A stretch of 5,190 nucleotides of DNA. Source: Acidobacteriota bacterium. Lineage in GTDB: Bacteria; Acidobacteriota; Aminicenantia; Aminicenantales; Saccharicenantaceae. Below are positions 1-5,190 of the stretch, one piece after another. Under the pieces are notes generated by a model. The model did no database searches, was not told where the DNA came from, and saw only the letters and a program-made list of their open reading frames with translations. A program made the translations under genes and the position numbers. Position 1 is the stretch's first letter, and every line of letters starts with the position of its first letter. Location: NCBI GenBank assembly GCA_003476685.1, contig DMVN01000057.1:1-5190 (forward strand), given 5' to 3'.

Positions 1-2924
1 ATCAGGGCTTCAGGGTCGGGCCTGGGCACTGAACCGCGGGCGATGTCCATCATTACCGCCTGCCGGGCTAACCTTTCCACCAGCATAGGAGAAACATTCC
101 CCCCGCCGTTGCCCCGAACGTCAATGATCAGCGCCTTCTTATCAGTCTGGGGGTAGAAATGTTTGACGAATTCATTGAGACCGGTCACTCCCATGTCAGG
201 CACGTGGATGTAGGCCACTTTTCCGCCAGTGGCTTTAGCCACGTACTCAGTATTCTTCTTGACCCAGTTGTAATAATAGAGGCTATTTTCTGTTTCAATC
301 GGCACCATCACCACTTCCCGGGCGCCCTTCTCGTCGGGCCGGGAATTGACCTTCAGGGTGACCTGCTTACCGGCCGTATTGACCAGCAGTTCATAGATAT
401 CCTTTACTTCCCTGACCGATTGGCCGTTAACGGCGATTAGATATTCACCTTCTTTAACGTTGACTCCGACTTCGGTCAGTGGCGAACGCAGGCTTCTATC
501 CCAGTTCTGCCCGGCCAGAATCTTTTTGACCAGGTAATATCCCGATGAATCGCGTTCCAGCCTGGCTCCCAGCCGGCCAACTTTCACTCGTTCCACCTTG
601 GGCAGGTCCCCGCCGCCGACATAGGTATGACCGCAGTTGAGCTCGCCGATCATCTCGCCGATGACATAGGTCAGGTCAGCCCGGTGGTTGACGGCCCTGG
701 CCAGCGGTTCATACTGAGCCCTGACCTTCTCCCAGTCAACTCCGTGCATGTTGGGGGCGTAGAAGAAATCCTTCATCTGCCGCCAGCACTCGTTGAAAAT
801 CTGGGCCCACTCAGCCTTGCGGTCGAGCCACATTTCCAGACCGGACAGGTTGAGTTTTTCTTCAATCTTTACCGGGCCAGCCGGCAGGTCAACGATGGCA
901 TAATCCCGGCCCTGCTGCACCAGCATCTTCTTGTGGTCGGCGGAGATCACATAGTTATTGACCTGGCCCAGGTCCTTCTCTTCCAGCTTGCCCAGGTCGT
1001 AATATTTTAGCGAAGTCTGCCGGTCCCCGAACGACCGCTTCAGGTAATAGAGTTTATCGCCGACCGAGGTCAGGCCGTAATAGTTCGAAACCTCTATCGG
1101 TAAGGCTGTAATCCGGTCCTTCAAACCCTCCCGCTCAACTTGGAGTGTCAATTTTTCAGACGACGGCTTGGTCGCTGGCTTTCCTTCCTTGGCTTTGGTT
1201 AACTTGGCCGGTTCGGGCGCGACCACTTTTACCTCATCGCTCTTGGGCTCAAAGGGAGATTTCACCTGGCGGTTGAGAGTAGCCAGGTAAATTCTTGACA
1301 TGTTCAGGTAAGCATGGTTCCACTCGGTCCGGCTGTACACCGGGTTGAAATCGCGGTCAGAAACAAAAAATAAATACTGGCCGTCGGAGCTGAAGCAGGG
1401 CGAATAGGAAGAATACCAGCTATCGGTAACTTCGATGGTCTCCTGGCTGGTCAGACTGTAAAGGAAAATCTTCTGCATCCCGTTTTCAGCCTGGTCGGAA
1501 AAGGCTATCCAGGAAGAGTCGGGTGACCAGGTATAATCATTTATTTCCCAGTACTTGCTCCTGGCCACTTCTGTAACCTTTTTACTGTCGATATCGATAA
1601 AACGCAGGCGGAACAGGCGGTCCGACCAGAGGAGCTTCTTGCTGTCGGGCGACCAGAGCGGAGCATATTTGTAGCAATCGGAGTCAGCCGTCAGTTGCAC
1701 GGCCGGCCCGGAACCGTCCTGGGGCACGATATAAATTTCCTCCCGGCCCGTCTTATCGGAAATATAGGCTATCCAGCGGCCGTCCGGCGACCAGGCTACA
1801 TCTCGTTCGTGGACCCCGGAGGTCCCGGTCAGGTTGCGGGTATTGCCGTTCTTGGCCGGGACGGTAAAGATTTCCCCGCGGGCCCCGAAAACCGCCCGGG
1901 CCCCGTCCGGAGCGATATCCCAGCTGCCGATATTATCGGCCACCTTGACCAGCTCAGTCCTGGCCACCACCTGGTCATCGGCAATATAGACTGGAATCCG
2001 GTTGACTTTTTCCGTGGCCAGGTCCAGCCGGTAGAGATAGCCCCCGTTCTCGAAAACTATGGAATCAGGCCCCAGCGAGGGGAACTTGATATCATAATCT
2101 TTGAAATCAGTTACCTTCCTGGTTTCCCGGGTTTCGGTATTGAAGACATAGAGATTAAAGCGCTTGTTCTGGTCGCGGTCTGAAAGAAAATATATCTTGT
2201 TCCCGCTCCACATGGGGATGATGTCCGAGGCTTCGTTGGCGGTGATGTTTTCGGTCTTTTTGGTCTTAAAATCATAAACCCAGATGTCATCCACCATGCC
2301 CCCGCGGTATCTCTTCCAGGTGCGGAATTCGCGGAAAATGCGGTTAAAAGCCAGCTTCTCCCCGTCAGGGGAAAAAGAACAGAAACCGCCGCGAGGCAGC
2401 GGCAGTTCTTGCGGCATCCCGCCTTCCCTGGGCACCAGGTAGAGCTGGCCGTTAAAATCATTCCACTCAGCCATCCTGGACCGGAAAATTATTTTCTGAC
2501 CATCCGGTGTCCAGCCCATGACGATGTTGTTGGGGCCCATCCGGTCGGAGATGTCATCCCGGATGAGAACCGGAGTATAAGTCAGACGGACCGGAACACC
2601 GCCTTCGGCCGGCATCAGAAAAACCTCGCGGTTGCCGTCGTACTCGCCCGTAAAGGCAAGGTAGCGGCCGTCCGGGGAAAACCTGGCAAAGGCTTCATAG
2701 CCAGGATGAGAAGTCAGCTTCCGGGCCACCCCTCCCGAAGCCGGAACTGAATACAGGTCCCCGGCATAAGAAAAGACCACCAGGTCTTTATAGATGGCCG
2801 GAAACCGCAGCACCCTGGCCTCGTCCGCTGCTGGCAACAGCGCCGGTCCGGCCAGAAACAACAGAATCAGGGACAAAACTAAAAATCCGAAAGAATGGTT
2901 GATTGGCAAACGCCTGGAAATCAT
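1..2924 (-). CDS. Exported tricorn protease homologue (S41 family), C-terminus cut off by window edge
   Basis: Likely serine peptidase that cuts short oligopeptides, as archaeal tricorn does. Reading from ATG at 2924 gives 974 uninterrupted residues. Residues 1-33 look like a signal peptide (RR near the start, hydrophobic 12-30, LLPAAD cleavage region), so it probably acts in the periplasm or outside the cell. PD40-like blade motifs follow: FSPDG at 82, WTPDG at 138, FSPDG at 184, WSPDG at 378, WSPDS at 424 and 466, FSSDG at 511. These fit the six- and seven-bladed propellers of tricorn. A Lys/Pro/Glu-rich linker (about 559-591) interrupts the second propeller, as in many bacterial homologues. 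The core domain carries GELNCGHTYVGGG with the presumed catalytic His766; a PDZ domain lies at about 783-862 and DVRGNGGG at 935-942. Tricorn has about 1070 residues, so roughly 100 are missing, including the expected serine nucleophile. The start is supported by AAGGAG six bases upstream. Family call is firm; cellular role and substrates are inferred. Confidence 0.93.
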   Translation of the reverse strand, partial: MISRRLPINHSFGFLVLSLILLFLAGPALLPAADEARVLRFPAIYKDLVVFSYAGDLYSVPASGGVARKLTSHPGYEAFARFSPDGRYLAFTGEYDGNREVFLMPAEGGVPVRLTYTPVLIRDDISDRMGPNNIVMGWTPDGQKIIFRSRMAEWNDFNGQLYLVPREGGMPQELPLPRGGFCSFSPDGEKLAFNRIFREFRTWKRYRGGMVDDIWVYDFKTKKTENITANEASDIIPMWSGNKIYFLSDRDQNKRFNLYVFNTETRETRKVTDFKDYDIKFPSLGPDSIVFENGGYLYRLDLATEKVNRIPVYIADDQVVARTELVKVADNIGSWDIAPDGARAVFGARGEIFTVPAKNGNTRNLTGTSGVHERDVAWSPDGRWIAYISDKTGREEIYIVPQDGSGPAVQLTADSDCYKYAPLWSPDSKKLLWSDRLFRLRFIDIDSKKVTEVARSKYWEINDYTWSPDSSWIAFSDQAENGMQKIFLYSLTSQETIEVTDSWYSSYSPCFSSDGQYLFFVSDRDFNPVYSRTEWNHAYLNMSRIYLATLNRQVKSPFEPKSDEVKVVAPEPAKLTKAKEGKPATKPSSEKLTLQVEREGLKDRITALPIEVSNYYGLTSVGDKLYYLKRSFGDRQTSLKYYDLGKLEEKDLGQVNNYVISADHKKMLVQQGRDYAIVDLPAGPVKIEEKLNLSGLEMWLDRKAEWAQIFNECWRQMKDFFYAPNMHGVDWEKVRAQYEPLARAVNHRADLTYVIGEMIGELNCGHTYVGGGDLPKVERVKVGRLGARLERDSSGYYLVKKILAGQNWDRSLRSPLTEVGVNVKEGEYLIAVNGQSVREVKDIYELLVNTAGKQVTLKVNSRPDEKGAREVVMVPIETENSLYYYNWVKKNTEYVAKATGGKVAYIHVPDMGVTGLNEFVKHFYPQTDKKALIIDVRGNGGGNVSPMLVERLARQAVMMDIARGSVPRPDPEAL

Positions 2925-2930
2925 GATGTG

Positions 2931-2936
2931 CTCCTT
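2931..2936 (-). promoter_or_regulatory. Shine-Dalgarno site for the tricorn homologue
   Basis: On the minus strand AAGGAG stands six bases before the ATG at 2924. It is a near-perfect anti-16S match at good spacing, fixes the start and places the signal peptide at the N-terminus. It contrasts with the transporter next door, which has no such site. Confidence 0.85.
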
Positions 2937-2952
2937 AAAAATCGGATAACAG

Positions 2953-2968
2953 ACTATCATTGTATAGT
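2953..2968. repeat. Short inverted repeat over the tricorn -10 region, possible operator
   Basis: ACTAT (2953-2957) and ATAGT (2964-2968) form a perfect five-base inverted repeat around CATTGT. It covers the predicted -10 box and lies next to the likely transcription start of the peptidase gene, where a repressor would bind. Arms this short arise often by chance and I do not recognise the site, so an operator role is only a suggestion. Confidence 0.25.
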
Positions 2969-2988
2969 TGCCCGTATCACTTTTTCAA
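2959..2988 (-). promoter_or_regulatory. Sigma70-like promoter for the tricorn homologue
   Basis: On the minus strand TTGAAA (2988-2983) is followed after 18 bases by TACAAT (2964-2959); the overlapping TATACA (2966-2961) would give 16-base spacing. Transcription would begin near 2952, leaving a leader of about 27 bases that contains the AAGGAG site. The boxes, spacing and position agree well, but the call is made by eye only. Confidence 0.55.
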
Positions 2989-3014
2989 GGAAAATCTTGG
3001 GGCCAGCGGTTTAG

Positions 3015-3046
3015 TTTGACTATTTTTGCTATTTAATTTATTTTTG
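3015..3046 (+). promoter_or_regulatory. Candidate promoter for the ZIP transporter in an AT-rich tract
   Basis: TTGACT (3016-3021), a 17-base spacer and TATTTT (3039-3044) make a sigma70-like pair with a weak -10. The same bases also read as TTTG (3015-3018), 20 bases, then TATTTTTG (3039-3046), which matches the Bacteroidota-type pattern TTTG-N19-21-TAnnTTTG. In either reading transcription would start near 3051, only about 5-10 bases before the ATG at 3059. The tract is clearly AT-rich against its surroundings; the exact boxes are uncertain. Confidence 0.4.
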
Positions 3047-3058
3047 ACTTCAACGGCT

Positions 3059-3865
3059 ATGAGCTTTTCAACCTTTTCGCCGGTTCTCCAGGCTCTGCTG
3101 GCCACCACCTTCACCTACCTGATGACAGCCGCCGGAGCAGCCTCAGTTCTTTTCCTGAAGAAGGTCAATCGCCGCCTGCTTGACCTGATGCTGGGTTTTG
3201 CCGGAGGGGTGATGATAGCCGCCAGTTTCTGGTCGCTACTGGCTCCAGCCCTCGAAATGTCAAAAAACCGCGGCCTGCCGGTCTGGTTTCCGCCGGCTGC
3301 CGGTTTTCTGGCCGGCGCTGGATTTCTTTTTCTCCTGGACCGGACTCTTCCCCACCTTCACCTATTTTTACCGGAAGAGCTGGCCGAAGGACTTAAGACC
3401 CACTGGCGAAAGACGACCCTCCTGGTTCTGGCTATCACCCTGCACAACATTCCCGAGGGGCTGGCGGTTGGAGTGGCCTTCGGAGCGGCCTCGCTCGATA
3501 TTCCCAAGGCCACCCTGGGCGGCGCGCTGGCCCTGACTCTGGGAATTGGTCTGCAAAACCTGCCGGAAGGACTGGCTGTCTCCGGCCCCCTGAGAGCCGC
3601 TGGTTTGAGTCGGGGAAAAAGTTTTTTTCTGGGACAGCTGTCCGGGCTGGTAGAACCCGTGGCTGGAGTCCTCGGGGCCCTGGCCGTTTCCCGGATGATT
3701 TCCCTTTTACCCTATGCCCTGGCCTTTGCCGCCGGAGCCATGATCTTCGTGGTGGCGGAAGAAGTCATTCCCGAATCACAGCAGAGTGGAAAATCGGACC
3801 TGGCCACCATCGGTTTAATCGCAGGCTTTGTGCTGATGATGATTCTGGACGTGGCCCTGAGCTGA
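3059..3865 (+). CDS. ZIP family divalent metal transporter, GufA type
   Basis: Inner-membrane transporter expected to carry zinc or a related divalent metal, normally into the cytoplasm. The 268-residue protein is almost all hydrophobic, with about eight membrane segments, the usual GufA length. Segment 4 has the metal-binding motif HNIPEG (129-134), segment 5 has QNLPEG (166-171), segment 6 has GLVEPVAG with Glu199, and segment 7 has AEEVIPE (233-239). These match the metal-site positions of ZIP proteins, and the QNLPEG form is typical of GufA rather than ZupT. The loop between segments 3 and 4 is short, with only two nearby His (99, 101) and no long His-rich stretch. I chose ATG 3059 over an in-frame TTG at 3026, because the TTG lies inside the candidate promoter and adds nothing conserved; ATG at 3122 would cut segment 1. 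No ribosome site precedes it. It diverges from the peptidase gene and stands alone. The metal cannot be told from sequence. Confidence 0.92.
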   Translation: MSFSTFSPVLQALLATTFTYLMTAAGAASVLFLKKVNRRLLDLMLGFAGGVMIAASFWSLLAPALEMSKNRGLPVWFPPAAGFLAGAGFLFLLDRTLPHLHLFLPEELAEGLKTHWRKTTLLVLAITLHNIPEGLAVGVAFGAASLDIPKATLGGALALTLGIGLQNLPEGLAVSGPLRAAGLSRGKSFFLGQLSGLVEPVAGVLGALAVSRMISLLPYALAFAAGAMIFVVAEEVIPESQQSGKSDLATIGLIAGFVLMMILDVALS

Positions 3866-3882
3866 AGGCAGACCTCAGGTCT
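3856..3882 (+). terminator. Weak hairpin at the end of the ZIP gene
   Basis: Two alternative stems overlap here: CCTGAG (3856-3861) with CTCAGG (3874-3879) across the stop codon, and AGACC (3870-3874) with GGTCT (3878-3882) around a three-base loop. Neither is followed by a run of T, so this is at best a poor intrinsic terminator. Confidence 0.2.
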
Positions 3883-3932
3883 CTCCAGATTTCCGTAACT
3901 TCCAAACTGATATCAAAGATTCTCAAAGGCTT

Positions 3933-3997
3933 CAGCCAGAGTTCCAGCTCAAGAAACAAAAGAGCTAACAGCCCAGACCAGAGCTCAACAAATAAAA
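3933..3997. repeat. Degenerate direct repeat, 36-base offset
   Basis: Two 29-base units, 3933-3961 and 3969-3997, agree at about 19 positions without gaps. The shared parts are CAGCC at the start and an AGCTCAA-AAA-AAAA pattern at the end; the eight central bases differ. It could be an old duplication or chance similarity in a low-complexity stretch. No function is recognised. Confidence 0.3.
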
Positions 3998-4026
3998 TCG
4001 TTACCAGGGAAAAAGCGCGTCTTAAA

Positions 4027-4041
4027 CCGGGTCTTTCCCGG
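4027..4041 (-). terminator. Candidate terminator of the TPR gene
   Basis: CCGGG and CCCGG form a perfect five-base GC stem around a five-base loop, 17 bases past the TPR stop codon. On the minus strand the stem is followed directly by TTTAAG, and a run of five T comes about twelve bases later. The stem is short and the T tract interrupted, so efficiency is doubtful. On the plus strand it could also slow transcription coming from the ZIP gene. Confidence 0.35.
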
Positions 4042-4058
4042 GCTGTCCTATTCCTGCC

Positions 4059-5190
4059 TCATTTTTTAACTTTCTTCCTGAGTTCATCGACGAAATCCGG
4101 GTCCACCCGGAAGCCCGTTTGCAGGGCCTTCAGGCAGAATTCCCAGCTCTGCTCATACTGTCCCCGACGATAATAGATGACGGCCAGGTTGTTGTAGATT
4201 GAACCGTTGCCAGGATGCTGCGGGCTCAGAACCAGGGCTTTCAGGAAAAGTTCCAGGGCCCGGTCCTCATGGCCGAGAGAATATTCCACGGCCGCCAGGT
4301 TGAGAACCGCATCCCTCTCCAGCGGGCTGAGCTCCAGGGCCCTAGACAGTGCGTCCCTGGCCTCTTCCAGCCGGTTCTGCTGGGCCAGGGCTATACCCAG
4401 GTTGTTATAGGCCAGGGCCAGACCGGGTTGAGCTTTTATGGCCAGCCTGGCTTCGGCTTCGGCCGCGGGCCAGTCCTTCCTGGCCAGAAAGGCATAGCTC
4501 AGGTTAACATGAAGGACCGGGCTGCGGTAACCAAGTTCTTTGGCCTGTAGAAAATTCTTGATGGCCTCATCCCAGTTCTTTTCTTTAAGATAGCTGAGCC
4601 CCAGCCCGGCATAAGCCTCGGCATACCTGTGGTCGGCTTCAATGGCCTTGAGAAAGTATTCCCGGGCTTCATTTGGCCGGTTCTGGTCGGCTGCCACCAG
4701 CCCCAGGTTGTACAGGGCCTTTTCATTCCTGGGGTTTTTCTCCAGGGCTTTTTTATAGGCGCTGACAGCTTCTTCCAGCCTTCCGGCCTGTCGCAGAATG
4801 TTGCCTTTCATATTATGGGCGGCGGTCATGGCCGGGTCTATGACCAGCGCCTTTTCCACGCAGTCTTCTGCCCGGGCCAGGTCGTTTTTCCTCAGGTAGA
4901 CTTCGGCCAGGTTGGCATAGGCCAGGGCGAATTCCCGGTGTAGCTCAATAGCTTTGAGAAACTCAATTTCCGCTTCTTCCAGTCGGCTTTGACGGAGATA
5001 GATTTCGCCCAAATTATTATGGGCTTCGATAAAATCAGGCCTGACCTCAAGCACTTTCAGGTATATCTCTTCGGCCTCGGCCAGGCGATTCTGTCGCCCG
5101 TAAGCAATGCCCAGGTTATAAAGAACCCGCACCTGCCCGGGACGGTCTCGTAAGATACTCTGATAAATGTCGACCGCCGCCTCTACCTGT
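4059..5190 (-). CDS. TPR repeat protein, N-terminus beyond window edge
   Basis: Helical-repeat protein, expected to bind other proteins or peptides as a scaffold; no enzyme domain is visible. The frame is open to the right edge, so the 376 residues seen are the C-terminal part. A GTG at 5132 opens a long stretch but is not the start: 19 more codons upstream encode the second helix of another TPR unit. Ten complete units follow with canonical positions filled (NLG, Tyr or Leu near 11, Ala at 20, Ala near 27, Pro near 32). The protein ends in a short charged tail, DPDFVDELRKKVKK, likely the capping helix. No signal peptide or membrane segment is visible here, but both could lie in the missing part. 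It is convergent with the ZIP gene, so no partner is implied by context. Family call is firm; partner and location are unknown. Confidence 0.9.
   Translation of the reverse strand, partial: QVEAAVDIYQSILRDRPGQVRVLYNLGIAYGRQNRLAEAEEIYLKVLEVRPDFIEAHNNLGEIYLRQSRLEEAEIEFLKAIELHREFALAYANLAEVYLRKNDLARAEDCVEKALVIDPAMTAAHNMKGNILRQAGRLEEAVSAYKKALEKNPRNEKALYNLGLVAADQNRPNEAREYFLKAIEADHRYAEAYAGLGLSYLKEKNWDEAIKNFLQAKELGYRSPVLHVNLSYAFLARKDWPAAEAEARLAIKAQPGLALAYNNLGIALAQQNRLEEARDALSRALELSPLERDAVLNLAAVEYSLGHEDRALELFLKALVLSPQHPGNGSIYNNLAVIYYRRGQYEQSWEFCLKALQTGFRVDPDFVDELRKKVKK
4104..5132 (-). repeat. Array of ten TPR units in 102-base register
   Basis: Units run 5132-5031, 5030-4929, 4928-4827, 4826-4725, 4724-4623, 4622-4521, 4520-4419, 4418-4317, 4316-4206 and 4205-4104. 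All are 34 residues except the ninth, which has 37 because three residues (about PGN) are added in its final turn. Units 1, 2, 4 and 8 share an N/S/G-R-L-x-E-A helix junction. Codons differ between units, so the duplications are old. Confidence 0.9.

Larger units (their letters stand above)
3866..4058. other. Convergent intergenic gap without a gene
   Basis: This 193-base gap separates the 3' ends of the ZIP gene and the TPR gene. It is purine- and A-rich on the plus strand, unlike the coding DNA on either side. I see no convincing reading frame, no RNA gene and no mobile-element end. It holds weak hairpins and one degenerate direct repeat, listed separately. Confidence 0.7.

Noticed and set aside
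1152..1250. Lys/Pro/Glu-rich stretch in the peptidase (residues about 559-591) as a sign of a domain insertion
   Set aside because: A charged, low-complexity linker at this place in the second propeller is common in bacterial tricorn homologues, so it is expected variation.
159..2750. Several plus-strand open frames of 90-160 codons opposite the peptidase gene
   Set aside because: They are antisense to a continuous 974-residue protein with clear family motifs, lack recognisable domains and have no ribosome sites; they arise from the codon pattern of the real gene.
3026..3058. Upstream TTG start adding 11 residues to the ZIP protein
   Set aside because: The TTG lies within the candidate promoter, has no ribosome site, and ATG 3059 already gives a full first membrane segment.
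3765..3959. 64-codon minus-strand frame over the end of the ZIP gene and the gap
   Set aside because: Most of it is antisense to the conserved last segments of the transporter, and it has no ribosome site or family resemblance.
4207..4943. Plus-strand and alternate-frame open frames across the TPR gene
   Set aside because: They mirror the 102-base TPR periodicity in the wrong frame and encode no recognisable domain.
4104..5132. Recent tandem duplication in the TPR array
   Set aside because: Units resemble one another in protein sequence but differ in codons throughout, so the similarity reflects old duplication and family constraint.
1..5190. A defence, mobile or biosynthetic system spanning the window
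   Set aside because: No transposase, integrase, nuclease, toxin pair, CRISPR repeat, terminal repeat or tRNA is visible, and the three genes share no operon.

Overview
The window holds one nearly complete gene, one complete gene and one partial gene, all chromosomal-looking. GC content is moderately high (mid-50s by eye), start and stop signals are bacterial, and nothing suggests a phage, transposon, CRISPR array or RNA gene. A secreted tricorn-type peptidase, a GufA-type ZIP metal transporter and a long TPR protein, with this codon use (CTG, GCC, CGG and CCG favoured), would fit an uncultivated anaerobic lineage such as Aminicenantota/Acidobacteriota. That is an impression, not a placement; no marker gene is present.

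Layout. Bases 1-2924 (minus strand) carry 974 codons of an exported tricorn protease homologue. It has a signal peptide, two beta-propellers built from PD40-like blades, a core helical domain with the catalytic His, a PDZ domain and the first part of the S41 peptidase fold. The gene runs off the left edge shortly before the expected serine nucleophile. Bases 2925-3058 are a 134-base divergent promoter region. It has a good sigma70-like promoter and AAGGAG ribosome site for the peptidase. On the other side is an AT-rich tract with a plausible promoter, but no ribosome site, for the transporter. Bases 3059-3865 (plus) encode a complete 268-residue ZIP transporter of the GufA type. Bases 3866-4058 are a convergent, non-coding gap with weak terminator-like hairpins and a degenerate direct repeat. 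Bases 4059-5190 (minus) hold the C-terminal 376 residues of a protein made almost entirely of TPR units in strict 34-residue register; its start lies beyond the right edge.

How they fit together. The peptidase would trim oligopeptides outside the cytoplasm, the ZIP protein would move divalent metal across the inner membrane, and the TPR protein would be a scaffold or interaction module. No two genes share a strand and a junction, so no operon is visible and no functional link between the three can be claimed. I found no convincing previously undescribed system. The points most worth a second look are the export signal and active-site neighbourhood of the tricorn homologue, an inverted repeat over its -10 region, and the unusual, nearly leaderless start region of the transporter.
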